50,247 nt of DNA from an uncultured Christensenellaceae bacterium (GTDB lineage Bacteria > Bacillota > Clostridia > Christensenellales > UBA3700): NCBI GenBank assembly GCA_910588015.1, contig CAJUOK010000012.1:1-50247 (forward strand). Direction: 5' to 3'. The notes beneath the pieces were generated by a model. The model worked only from the letters and a program-made list of their open reading frames with translations, made no database searches and had not been told where the DNA came from. The position numbers were made by a program, and so were the translations under genes. Positions within the stretch are counted from its first letter, which is position 1. Each line of letters starts with the position of its first letter. Of the stretch, positions 16,112-24,114 are shown one piece after another.

Positions 16112-16639
16112 GTGCAAAGTAATTTAGATGAGTTGTTGGAGAGGGTTAAGAACGGAGACAGAGAGGCTTTTGAGTTGTTGTATTTGCAGACTTCAAGGCA
16201 GGTTTTCGCATACTTGCTGACGATAGTCAAAGAATATCACACGGCAGAAGACCTTACGCAAGATACCTATTTGAAAATCAAGTTGGGCGCGGGAAGTTAT
16301 CAACAAGGCAACGCTTTTGCTTGGATAATGCAAATAGCAAAAAATACCGCGTTGTCGGATATGAAAAAGCGGGCTCGCGAAATTGCGACGGATTTTGACT
16401 CGCAATCTAATTCCAAAACCGTGTATGCGCCGGATTTCTGCGGTATTCCCATATTGGATATCATTAGAAATCGTCTTGATGAGACCGACGCGAAAATAGT
16501 GCTTATGCATATATCTGCGGGGTATAAACATAGGGAGATTTCCGCTCAATTGAAAATACCGCTAGGTACGGTGCTTTGGAGATACAATAGGGCAATGAAG
16601 TTGTTGCAAAAAATTATTAAGGAGGAGTATTGCGAATGA
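16112..16639 (+). CDS. ECF-type RNA polymerase sigma factor
   Basis: A 175-residue group 4 sigma factor. Region 2 (about residues 20-95) includes YHTAEDLTQDTYLKI, the core-polymerase and -10 binding helix. Region 4 (about 115-168) includes ISAQLKIPLGTVLWRYNRAMKLL, the -35 reading helix-turn-helix. The start is GTG with AGAGGG upstream; the ATG alternatives fall inside region 2. It is followed by a membrane protein overlapping by four bases (ATGA), the usual place of its anti-sigma factor. Its target promoters cannot be read from this window. Confidence 0.92.
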   Translation: MQSNLDELLERVKNGDREAFELLYLQTSRQVFAYLLTIVKEYHTAEDLTQDTYLKIKLGAGSYQQGNAFAWIMQIAKNTALSDMKKRAREIATDFDSQSNSKTVYAPDFCGIPILDIIRNRLDETDAKIVLMHISAGYKHREISAQLKIPLGTVLWRYNRAMKLLQKIIKEEYCE

Positions 16640-17955
16640 AAAGAAAAGATATCAAAGAACTTCTGAACAAACAGCTTGACGAGATGACTCCCGATATGTC
16701 GGACAGAGTCAGACGCGCTCCTCTCGAGGCGTCTAAACAGAGTTGTCATACGGACGAAAAGAAAATTCGCAATAGATTTTCTTTGCCTAAATGGGCTTAC
16801 GCCGTGGCTTGCGCAGTTTTGGTGGTCGTCATAGCCGCGACGTGCGGAATATATTACGCCTTTAAACCTTCCGACGGAGGTTTTAACGACATAAAAACAC
16901 AAATCGTATGCTATACGGTCGATATCAATCCCAGTATATCTATCACTGCCGACGCTGAAGGAAAGATTGTCAGTATTTCATCGCAAAATCAAGAGGGCGA
17001 CGTGGTGTTGGCAAGCCAAGCGTTTGACGATTATAAAAATATGTCGGTGAGCGAATGTATTAATACTATCATAGAACAATCTGCAAAGCTAGGCTATATA
17101 GACTGTTATTCCAAATCAAACAAAGTTACTGTGAGCGCGGTGGGAAACCAACAAAAAGTAGACTCGCTCTCGGCAATCGCAGATAGCGCGCAAAATTTTT
17201 TGCGTAGGCTCAACGTTTTCGCATATGTAGATACTGTAAAATTGAACGTTGAGAATTTCGTCAATTCCAAGGGGTGGGCTTATAATTCCGCAAATCTCGA
17301 CGATTACCTTGAGCAAATCACGGCGCAAAGTAAATTCGTAAAAGGCGCGCAATATGAGGGCGACTTCCAATCCGTGGCGGAAAAATATGTGGAAGACTAT
17401 TATACTGATATAATGTATAAGAAAACAACGCTCGATACGTTGGGCAAAAAACTTGACGAAGTGGAAGAACAAGAGGATATAGCTACAAATTATTGGATAT
17501 ACAAAACCGTGGAAGGCACGCTACTGGCTCCGTCGCTTTCGAAAAAGACGCTTACTCTTATAAAAGAATGCGACGCGATAATAGATTCGCTGGAGACTCA
17601 AGGCATATCTTTGAAAGAGCAAGACCGCAATTGTCCTTCTTATGCAAAGTATGCTTATTACGTCGCAAAATACGGTGTGGCGGAAGAACTTGCAAAATTT
17701 TTCGACGACGTTAAAGAATTTATATTCGACAGCGAATTCTTCAAGATATTTTTAAGTTTGGTAAATGACGAAGACTTGACGAAGTTCCAAAAATTGCAAC
17801 AGCAAATAGAGTGTTATTATAATGAAGTAGTATCGAAGATTAAGCAAGACCTTAAAGTCAGAGAGGATAAATATTTGCATATTTTTCAATCAAGACCGTC
17901 GATATCCGATAAAGAATACGACGAATATCTTAATAATCTAAATAATTACCTTTAA
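16636..17955 (+). CDS. RsgI-like membrane anti-sigma factor
   Basis: A 439-residue single-pass membrane protein. Residues 1-50 are cytoplasmic and should hold the sigma factor, the membrane segment is about 52-76, and the rest is extracellular. Just after the membrane comes YTVDINPSISI (about 93-103), the conserved segment of the RsgI middle domain, in which the Asn-Pro bond is the known autoproteolysis site of clostridial RsgI proteins. No carbohydrate-binding module follows; the remaining ~300 residues are mostly helical with no recognised domain. The ATG overlaps the sigma factor stop (ATGA) and has GGAGGA upstream. By analogy, an extracellular signal would trigger cleavage and release the sigma factor; here the partner is ECF-type rather than SigI-type. 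Confidence 0.75.
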   Translation: MKRKDIKELLNKQLDEMTPDMSDRVRRAPLEASKQSCHTDEKKIRNRFSLPKWAYAVACAVLVVVIAATCGIYYAFKPSDGGFNDIKTQIVCYTVDINPSISITADAEGKIVSISSQNQEGDVVLASQAFDDYKNMSVSECINTIIEQSAKLGYIDCYSKSNKVTVSAVGNQQKVDSLSAIADSAQNFLRRLNVFAYVDTVKLNVENFVNSKGWAYNSANLDDYLEQITAQSKFVKGAQYEGDFQSVAEKYVEDYYTDIMYKKTTLDTLGKKLDEVEEQEDIATNYWIYKTVEGTLLAPSLSKKTLTLIKECDAIIDSLETQGISLKEQDRNCPSYAKYAYYVAKYGVAEELAKFFDDVKEFIFDSEFFKIFLSLVNDEDLTKFQKLQQQIECYYNEVVSKIKQDLKVREDKYLHIFQSRPSISDKEYDEYLNNLNNYL

Positions 17956-17979
17956 GTATTTTAAAACTATTAATAAAAC

Positions 17980-18025
17980 AAACGGCATTTCGGCGACATA
18001 GTAAAACTTCGATTGCCGTTTTTTA
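17980..18025 (+). terminator. Possible terminator after the anti-sigma gene
   Basis: AAACGGCA and TGCCGTTT can pair and are followed by a T run, but the loop of about 26 bases is long. Its A-rich left side could also serve the convergent XRE gene. Confidence 0.4.
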
Positions 18026-18031
18026 ATTACG

Positions 18032-18244
18032 TCAACAGTCGGAAATTCCAAGCAAAAAATCGACGGTTACTTCAAAGTATTTTGCTATTTCAACAAGCGT
18101 GTCCAAGTCGGGCTCGCGTTTTCCGCTTTCCCAACAACTGACCGTTTGATTGCAAAACCCCAGTATTTTTCCCAAAGCGCTTTGCGAAATATTTCTCTCT
18201 TCGCGAAGCTGTCTTAAAATTTTTCCGAATAAATTATTTGTCAT
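18032..18244 (-). CDS. Small XRE-family transcriptional regulator
   Basis: A 70-residue single-domain Cro/C1 protein. The helix-turn-helix is ISQSALGKILGFCNQTVSCWE, and the end YFEVTVDFLLGI is the usual dimerisation tail of such regulators. No ribosome binding site is apparent: the ATG is preceded by TAAAATTTTTAT, that is, a -10-like hexamer six bases upstream, so the mRNA may be leaderless. A 17-bp palindrome lies 40 bases upstream and could be its operator. Its target is unknown; the divergent neighbour is the ClC transporter gene. Confidence 0.85.
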   Translation of the reverse strand: MTNNLFGKILRQLREERNISQSALGKILGFCNQTVSCWESGKREPDLDTLVEIAKYFEVTVDFLLGISDC

Positions 18245-18283
18245 ATAAAAATTTTACAATTTCTTTCCTACATTTTGTTGACT

Positions 18284-18300
18284 TCCTACAAATAGTAGGA
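18284..18300. promoter_or_regulatory. Palindrome TCCTAC-5-GTAGGA, candidate XRE operator
   Basis: A perfect 6-bp inverted repeat with a 5-base AT spacer lies between the divergent XRE and ClC genes. A further half-site, TTCCTACA, sits at 18265-18272, nearer to the XRE start. The rest of the 18245-18550 gap contains a plus-strand TTGACA (18447-18452) without a good -10 partner and a short hairpin (GCGCGGAGCTGCG / TAGCTCTGCGC) around 18378-18409. Confidence 0.5.
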
Positions 18301-18550
18301 TAAACTTATTGTGTAATAATTGTATACTTTATTATTAAATCTCAAACAAATTTTGATTTAATAACTATCTCCTAGTAGCGCGGAGCTGCGTTTTGTAGCT
18401 CTGCGCTTTTATAAAAATATTTGCAAGCCCGATAAACTTGATTTTTTTGACAGAATAGTATATATTGTTAATTGCTTGAAGAATTGTTTTGACAAAATTA
18501 CATTCAAAGCATTTTACGAATTTATGCAGACGAAAGAAAGACTTAAGACA

Positions 18551-20311
18551 ATGGGCGAAAAGCTCAAAAATATCGTATTGCCGGTGGTGGCTTACGGAGG
18601 TATAGCCGGATTGCTTTCGGGCTTTTTGGTTGGAGCCTTCAACTTTGTCGCGCGTTATCTTATCGAATACTCTGGCAAAATTTATCAGAGCGTATTGGAG
18701 CATTTATGGGCTTTGCCGATTTTCTTCTTGGGACTTGCGGCATTGGCGATGCTTATGGCGCTGTTGCATAAATTCATACCCAACGTGAGAGGAAGCGGAA
18801 TTCCCAATGTCGAAGGAAGCGTAAGAGGCGTGCTCAATTATAAATGGTTGAGGACGGTGTTCGGCACGGTAGTAGGTTCGTTTATAAGCTTTTTTGCGGG
18901 ATTGCCTCTCGGCAGCGAAGGTCCCAGCGTTCAACTCAGCGCTATGTCGGCGCAAGGCGTGACGGAGCTTATGAAAGCCAAACTGACTTGGCGCAGATAT
19001 ATTACGGCAGGCGGCGCGGGAGCGGGTATTGCCGTTGCGTTCAACGCTCCGTTGGCGGGTATAATGTTTGCAATGGAGGAGTGTCACAAAAGAATTTCTC
19101 CGATGATTCTATTGTGCGCGTCTTCGTCGGTAATTACGGGTACTGCGACTTACAGATTACTTGGTATGGCGATTAAAGACCACAAGTGGTCAAGCACGTC
19201 TATGCTGTTTGATATAAAGGGACTCGAGCCTTTCGGCGATTTCAAACAGATGAGTTCCGTCGGCGAGTTTGCGGGAGTGCTTGGCATACTTATAGGCATA
19301 GGAGTAATTATAGGCGCGCTTGCGATACTCTTTAATTTTTTGCTGATACGTTCTCAAAAACTTATGGATAAGTGCGTAAAGCAATTCCCGTATTGGGCAA
19401 GACTTTTGCTTGCGTTTTTGCTTACGGGAGCGCTTGGTTTGATATTTACAAAGTTTTTTGACGGCGGTTTTGCTTTGTTGAATACCGGCGGACATTCTTT
19501 GGTGGATTTGCTTTGTCACAGCGGTCTTAAATATTCGTTGTTATTCCTTTTTGGCGTGTTAATTTTGCGTATGATATTGCTGTTGATATGCTTTAATTCT
19601 GGAGCTACGGGCGGCTTGTTCATACCTATGCTTGCGATAGGCGCATTAATAGGAGCTATGTTGGGAACGCTGTTCGTTAAAATGGGAATGGATTCGCTTT
19701 ATTTTTCGGCGGTAATTGTCATATCGATGACGACCTTTTTCGGCGCGAGCGTGCGCGCTCCTATAACGGCAATCGTGCTTGTGGTCGAATTGTCGGGATA
19801 CGAATCCGATTTCCTTCCTTTGGCTATCTCGATATTTACGGCTTATTTGGTTGCGGAGATATTGGGTAATAATCCGATATACGACGCGTTGATGGAAAGA
19901 TTGGTCGAGCAGACGGAAAATAAAATTGTCAAAAAGAGTTTTGTTTTTGAGGTTGACAAAGGCACGTTTGCGGCAGACAGACAGATAAAAGATATAATGT
20001 GGCCTGCGGGAGCGCTCATAACGGAAGTGTCGAGAGCGGACGGAGAATGTTTGATACCCGACGGTAAGACGCTGTTGAAAGCCGGCGATAAACTTACGAT
20101 AGTCGTCGAAAGCAGCGACTTTAAGGAGACGGAGGAATTTATTTCTCACCTCGTAGTGGTCCCAAAACAAGACGAAAATGACGGTAAAGAAGAGGAAATA
20201 AATATCGACGAAAGTAAATCGGACGGCGAACAGGAAATCATAGAATCGTCGGAAGAAGAAAAGGACGCCGAAGAAAGCTCGGACGAAGACAAAGACGGAG
20301 AAATAGATTAA
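18551..20311 (+). CDS. ClC-family chloride channel or H+/Cl- antiporter with RCK_C-like domain
   Basis: Selectivity signatures are GSGIPNVEG (81-89), GLPLGSEGPSVQ with the gating Glu123, and GATGGLFIP. The internal proton-relay position is also Glu (IMFAMEE, about 176), which in family members goes with proton-coupled antiport rather than a plain channel. About ten hydrophobic segments span residues 8-430. A soluble TrkA_C/RCK_C-like domain follows (about 455-535), then a very acidic tail of roughly 40 residues. The start was set at MGEKLKNIVL; upstream in-frame starts at 18476 (TTG) and 18524 (ATG) are possible and none has a strong ribosome binding site. The stop overlaps the next ATG (TAATG). 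Confidence 0.9.
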   Translation: MGEKLKNIVLPVVAYGGIAGLLSGFLVGAFNFVARYLIEYSGKIYQSVLEHLWALPIFFLGLAALAMLMALLHKFIPNVRGSGIPNVEGSVRGVLNYKWLRTVFGTVVGSFISFFAGLPLGSEGPSVQLSAMSAQGVTELMKAKLTWRRYITAGGAGAGIAVAFNAPLAGIMFAMEECHKRISPMILLCASSSVITGTATYRLLGMAIKDHKWSSTSMLFDIKGLEPFGDFKQMSSVGEFAGVLGILIGIGVIIGALAILFNFLLIRSQKLMDKCVKQFPYWARLLLAFLLTGALGLIFTKFFDGGFALLNTGGHSLVDLLCHSGLKYSLLFLFGVLILRMILLLICFNSGATGGLFIPMLAIGALIGAMLGTLFVKMGMDSLYFSAVIVISMTTFFGASVRAPITAIVLVVELSGYESDFLPLAISIFTAYLVAEILGNNPIYDALMERLVEQTENKIVKKSFVFEVDKGTFAADRQIKDIMWPAGALITEVSRADGECLIPDGKTLLKAGDKLTIVVESSDFKETEEFISHLVVVPKQDENDGKEEEINIDESKSDGEQEIIESSEEEKDAEESSDEDKDGEID

Positions 20312-21858
20312 TGAGCGTTTTAACTATAAAAGGACTTACCCATATATTCGATTCCAAGACGTTGTTCAACGACGCCGACTTGAGCGTCAACAACGGCGAG
20401 CATATAGGCGTTGTGGGACTCAACGGCGCGGGCAAGTCTACGTTTATGAATATAATCACGGGAAAACTTACGCAGGACGCGGGAGAGGTCAAATGGCTCA
20501 ACGGCATAAGGTGGGGATATTTGGACCAACACGCTAACATAGACAGAAGTCAAAGCGTAATGCAGTATTTGAGAAGCGCGTTTGATTATCTTTACGAACT
20601 CAACGACAAACTTGAGCAAATTTATACCGAAATGGCGACGGTAGAAGATATGGACAAGCTAGATAAGTTGGTAAATAAGTCGGCTTCTATGCAAGAGCGT
20701 TTGGACGAAAGCGGGTTTTACGATTTGGATTCCAAAATAAAAAAAGTTGCCAACGGCTTGGGCGTTAATAATTTCGGCTATGACACCGTCATAGGTAATT
20801 TGAGCGGCGGTCAAAGAGCAAAGCTTATGCTGTCCAAGTTGTTGCTCGAAGAGCTCGACGTAATGCTGCTCGACGAACCTACCAATTTCCTAGACCTCGA
20901 ACAGATAGAGTGGCTGCGCAAATATCTCGACGGCTTTAAGGGAACTTTTGTTTTGATTTCGCACGACACGTCTTTTCTCAACAGCGTATGTAAGATAATC
21001 GTCAATATTGAAAACGGTATGATAAAAAAATATTGGGGCAACTATGACGATTTTATGCTTCAGCACGAACAGAATGCCAAGCAGTATGCCGACAGTTACG
21101 AGAGACAGCAGCGTGAGATTAAGAAAATGGAAGATTACATCGCTCGAAATAAAGCCAGAGCCGCGACGGCGGGAATGGCAAACAGCCGTAAAAAAATGCT
21201 GGATAGAATAGACGTTATGCAAAAGCCCGTCTCATTCGAAAAGCCTACGTTTTCCTTCCCATACACTTTGCTTGTTACCAAGCATTTGTTGGAAGTAAAG
21301 AATTTGCAAGTAGGATACGAGGGCAAGGCGATACTTCCTCCCATATCTTTTGAAATGGGTTCTACCGACAAATTATGGTTGAGAGGTACCAACGGACTGG
21401 GTAAGACTACTATTCTCAAGACGATTATGAAGAGATTGCCGTCGATAGGCGGTTCGTTTGCGTTTAATATAAACGCCAAGATTAATTATATAGAGCAAGA
21501 TTTGCAATTCAGAGCAAAAGACATCAACGCGATAACTTTTATGAACGAGACATATCCCAAGATGAGTCAAAAGGATATCAGAACGCAACTTGCCAAAGTC
21601 GGTATAAAAAACGATTTGGCTACGAAGTCAATTTCCAATCTCTCGGGAGGAGAACAGGTCAAGATAAAGCTGTGCGCGCTTATGCAAAAAGAAAGCAATA
21701 TTCTTGTCCTCGACGAACCTACCAATCATTTGGACGTGTCGGCAAAAGAGGCGTTATTCGAGGCTTTGCGGGCTTATGACGGCGCTATAATTCTCGTAAG
21801 CCACGAGCCTATGTATGCCGATAGTCTGTGCAATAAGGTTTTTGATATAGAATTTTAA
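20311..21858 (+). CDS. ABC-F family ATPase (ribosome-associated type)
   Basis: A 515-residue protein with two ATPase domains and no membrane segments. Domain 1 has Walker A GLNGAGKST, signature LSGGQ and LDEPTNFLD. Domain 2 has GTNGLGKTT, LSGGEQ and LDEPTNHLD. The linker between them (about 245-320) is helical and charged (SYERQQREIKKMEDY), as in ABC-F proteins that act at the ribosomal exit site. A Uup/YbiT-like housekeeping role is the default; antibiotic protection is possible but not indicated. Its start overlaps the ClC stop by one base, an unexpected operon partner. Confidence 0.92.
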   Translation: MSVLTIKGLTHIFDSKTLFNDADLSVNNGEHIGVVGLNGAGKSTFMNIITGKLTQDAGEVKWLNGIRWGYLDQHANIDRSQSVMQYLRSAFDYLYELNDKLEQIYTEMATVEDMDKLDKLVNKSASMQERLDESGFYDLDSKIKKVANGLGVNNFGYDTVIGNLSGGQRAKLMLSKLLLEELDVMLLDEPTNFLDLEQIEWLRKYLDGFKGTFVLISHDTSFLNSVCKIIVNIENGMIKKYWGNYDDFMLQHEQNAKQYADSYERQQREIKKMEDYIARNKARAATAGMANSRKKMLDRIDVMQKPVSFEKPTFSFPYTLLVTKHLLEVKNLQVGYEGKAILPPISFEMGSTDKLWLRGTNGLGKTTILKTIMKRLPSIGGSFAFNINAKINYIEQDLQFRAKDINAITFMNETYPKMSQKDIRTQLAKVGIKNDLATKSISNLSGGEQVKIKLCALMQKESNILVLDEPTNHLDVSAKEALFEALRAYDGAIILVSHEPMYADSLCNKVFDIEF

Positions 21859-21911
21859 TTCGGCTTGATGACGCTGTTTGTCGAAAAATGTAATTTTAAC
21901 GTCCAGTTATC

Positions 21912-21940
21912 TTGACAGATAGTTGCGATAGGTCTATAAT
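21912..21940 (+). promoter_or_regulatory. Consensus promoter abutting the next start codon
   Basis: TTGACA (21912-21917), a 17-base spacer and TATAAT (21935-21940) are perfect. The expected start is about 21947, only two bases before the ATG at 21949. Confidence 0.85.
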
Positions 21941-21948
21941 AATTCATA

Positions 21949-22431
21949 ATGAAGAGTGAAGCAGGTTTTACAAAACGTCAAAAAATAGCGTTGATAATAT
22001 CTTTATGGTTGTATTTTTTGTGGATAATCGCAATCTGTTTTATTATGCGCGCCAATTTCAAGGGCAATTTGATAAACTGTATTATTGTCGGAGGCGTTGG
22101 ATGCGTCGCAGTGTTGGCTTTGTATATTTTGGCGTTTGCAGATTGGTACAAGGTTCCCAAAACAATAACAAAAAAAGAGAATATCGAAAAAATCAAAAGT
22201 CTTTATCGCACCGCGAATATTTGGGCGATTTATATTAGCATAGTAGGATTCTTCACGCTTTCGCTCAGCGTATTGCTGTTGGACAGAGATAAGATAGAGC
22301 AATTGAGATTGGCTTGGCTGATAGTTGTCACTGTGTTGTTTGCTTTGGCTATCGCCGTGTTGATAGTTGTGAGTTATATTAAAATCACCTCGTCGATACG
22401 AATATTTTTGTTGCAAGAAGACAACGATTAA
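21949..22431 (+). CDS. Small four-helix membrane protein of unknown function
   Basis: A 160-residue protein with four hydrophobic segments (about 12-32, 40-62, 87-110 and 118-145) arranged as two hairpins with a charged loop (KVPKTITKKENIEKIKSLY) between them. No family is recognised. There is no ribosome binding site before the ATG, and a perfect promoter places the RNA start almost on it, so translation is probably leaderless. A terminator shared with gdhA follows. Confidence 0.75.
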   Translation: MKSEAGFTKRQKIALIISLWLYFLWIIAICFIMRANFKGNLINCIIVGGVGCVAVLALYILAFADWYKVPKTITKKENIEKIKSLYRTANIWAIYISIVGFFTLSLSVLLLDRDKIEQLRLAWLIVVTVLFALAIAVLIVVSYIKITSSIRIFLLQEDND

Positions 22432-22460
22432 TTTAATAGAGAAATATTAAATCAAGCAAA

Positions 22461-22488
22461 AACGACCGATTTCATTCGGTCGTTTTTT
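22461..22488. terminator. Bidirectional terminator between the membrane protein and gdhA
   Basis: AACGACCGA and TCGGTCGTT form a perfect 9-bp stem with a 6-base loop and a T run on the plus side; the AAAA preceding it gives T's for the minus strand. Confidence 0.8.
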
Positions 22489-22511
22489 CGTTGTATTTCG
22501 ATAAACGAATT

Positions 22512-23849
22512 TTATACTATTCCTTGAGCCATCATAGCGTCTGCGACTTTCAAAAAGCCTGCTATATTTGCGCCCACAACATAGTTGCCGTCGCATCCGT
22601 AAGTTTGAGCTGCCGCGTCGATATTGCGGAATATATTAATCATTATGTGTTGAAGCTCGCTGTCTACTTTTTCAAAACTCCAGAAAAGTCTGCTGGAAGA
22701 TTGAGACATTTCGAGCGCGCTGGTTGCTACGCCGCCTGCGTTTGCAGCTTTTCCGGGGAGGAATATAACGCCGCTTTCGATAAACAATTTAGTTGCGTCG
22801 AGAGTAGTCGGCATATTTGCGCCCTCGCCGACGAGTATAACGCCGTTTTCGATAAGAGTCTTTGCTGCTTGCTCGTCAAGTTCGTTTTGAGTTGCGCAGG
22901 GAAGAGCGATATCGCATTTCAAATTCCAAATATTTTTGCAGCCTTCCTGATATTTTGCGCTTGGCACCGCTTTTACGTATTCGCTTATTCTTGCTCTTTT
23001 GACTTCTTTAATTTCTTTCAATACGTTGAGGTCTATACCGTTTTCGTCATAGACATATCCGCAAGAGTCAGACATAGCTATTACCTTTGCGCCGAGTTGC
23101 TGCGCTTTTTGGCAGGCGTATATAGCCACGTTGCCCGAACCGGAGATAACTACTCTTTTACCCAAGAAATTCGTTTGCTTTTTGCTGTTGAGGGCTTCTT
23201 GAGAGATATAGACGAGTCCGTAGCCGGTAGCTTCCGTTCTCACAAGACTTCCGCCGTAAGCAAGACCGCGTCCCGTGAGTACGCCGTTGTGTTCGTTGCG
23301 AATTCTCTTGTATTGACCGAAGAGATAACCTACTTCTCTTGCGCCTACGCCGATATCGCCGGCAGGTACGTCAGAGTCAACGCCCAAATGGCGGAAAAGC
23401 TCGGTCATAAAACTTTGACAGAATCTCATAATTTCGTTGTCGCTCTTGCCTTTTGGATTGAAATCGCTTCCGCCTTTGCCGCCGCCTATAGGCAGGGAAG
23501 TAAGGCTGTTTTTGAAAATTTGCTCAAAGCCCAAAAATTTGATTATCGACAAGTTGACCGACGGATGGAATCTCAAACCGCCCTTGTAAGGTCCGATTGC
23601 GCTGTTGAACTGCACTCTGTAGCCCTTGTTGACGTGAACCTTTTGATTGTCGTCTACCCAAGGTACTCTGAACATTACGACTCTTTCCGGCTCGACAAGT
23701 CTTTCCAAAAGTCCTGCCTTTTCGTATGCGGGATTTTTATCGAATACGACTTTCAAGCTTTGAAGAACTTCTGTTGCAGCCTGATGAAACTCAGGTTGGT
23801 CGGGGTTCTTCTCCTTTAATTCTTGCAACACTCTGTTTACATAATCCAT
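22512..23849 (-). CDS. gdhA: NADP-type glutamate dehydrogenase
   Basis: The enzyme interconverts 2-oxoglutarate plus ammonia and glutamate. Its 445 residues match the ~450-residue hexameric class. The catalytic stretch GGGKGGSDFNPKGKSDNE and the preceding YKGGLRFHPSVN are fully conserved, and the Rossmann domain starts around GKRVVISGSGNVA. GSGNVA and the following Ser-rich loop favour NADP(H), the assimilatory form, though this is inferred. AAAGGATC precedes the ATG. The gene is monocistronic. Confidence 0.95.
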   Translation of the reverse strand: MDYVNRVLQELKEKNPDQPEFHQAATEVLQSLKVVFDKNPAYEKAGLLERLVEPERVVMFRVPWVDDNQKVHVNKGYRVQFNSAIGPYKGGLRFHPSVNLSIIKFLGFEQIFKNSLTSLPIGGGKGGSDFNPKGKSDNEIMRFCQSFMTELFRHLGVDSDVPAGDIGVGAREVGYLFGQYKRIRNEHNGVLTGRGLAYGGSLVRTEATGYGLVYISQEALNSKKQTNFLGKRVVISGSGNVAIYACQKAQQLGAKVIAMSDSCGYVYDENGIDLNVLKEIKEVKRARISEYVKAVPSAKYQEGCKNIWNLKCDIALPCATQNELDEQAAKTLIENGVILVGEGANMPTTLDATKLFIESGVIFLPGKAANAGGVATSALEMSQSSSRLFWSFEKVDSELQHIMINIFRNIDAAAQTYGCDGNYVVGANIAGFLKVADAMMAQGIV

Positions 23850-23895
23850 TTTATTTCACGATCCTTTTATAAAAAAATAAATTTTTTGTAACAAT

Positions 23896-23924
23896 ATTCT
23901 AACATACGACTATGAATTATTCAA
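23896..23924 (-). promoter_or_regulatory. Promoter of gdhA
   Basis: Minus-strand TTGAAT (23919-23924), a 17-base spacer and TAGAAT (23896-23901), about 40 bases before the ATG. Confidence 0.55.
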
Positions 23925-24043
23925 CAAAATACGCTAAAAAATCTATTAAAATATAAAAAAAATTGAATTTTACTAATTTTTGCAGCAGAAACTGCCAAAT
24001 ATTTACATTTGCTATATTTTATTAGAAAAGAGTGAATTATTAT

Positions 24044-24072
24044 TTGCTTAAATAAAAAATATATTGTATAAT
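24044..24072 (+). promoter_or_regulatory. Promoter of the histone-tailed membrane protein gene
   Basis: TTGCTT (24044-24049), a 17-base spacer and TATAAT (24067-24072), followed by a strong GGAAGGTGGAG ribosome binding site before the ATG at 24115. Confidence 0.6.
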
Positions 24073-24114
24073 ATTTATAACTTTAAAATAAATATATTTT
24101 AGGAAGGTGGAGAA

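Noticed and set aside
18365..18703. A 112-codon minus-strand frame over the ClC start
   Set aside because: It overlaps the transporter's N-terminus and the regulatory gap, has low-complexity composition and no ribosome binding site.
22491..23819. A 442-codon open frame antisense to gdhA
   Set aside because: It is a mirror of the gdhA reading frame; gdhA has all catalytic motifs, a promoter and a ribosome binding site.
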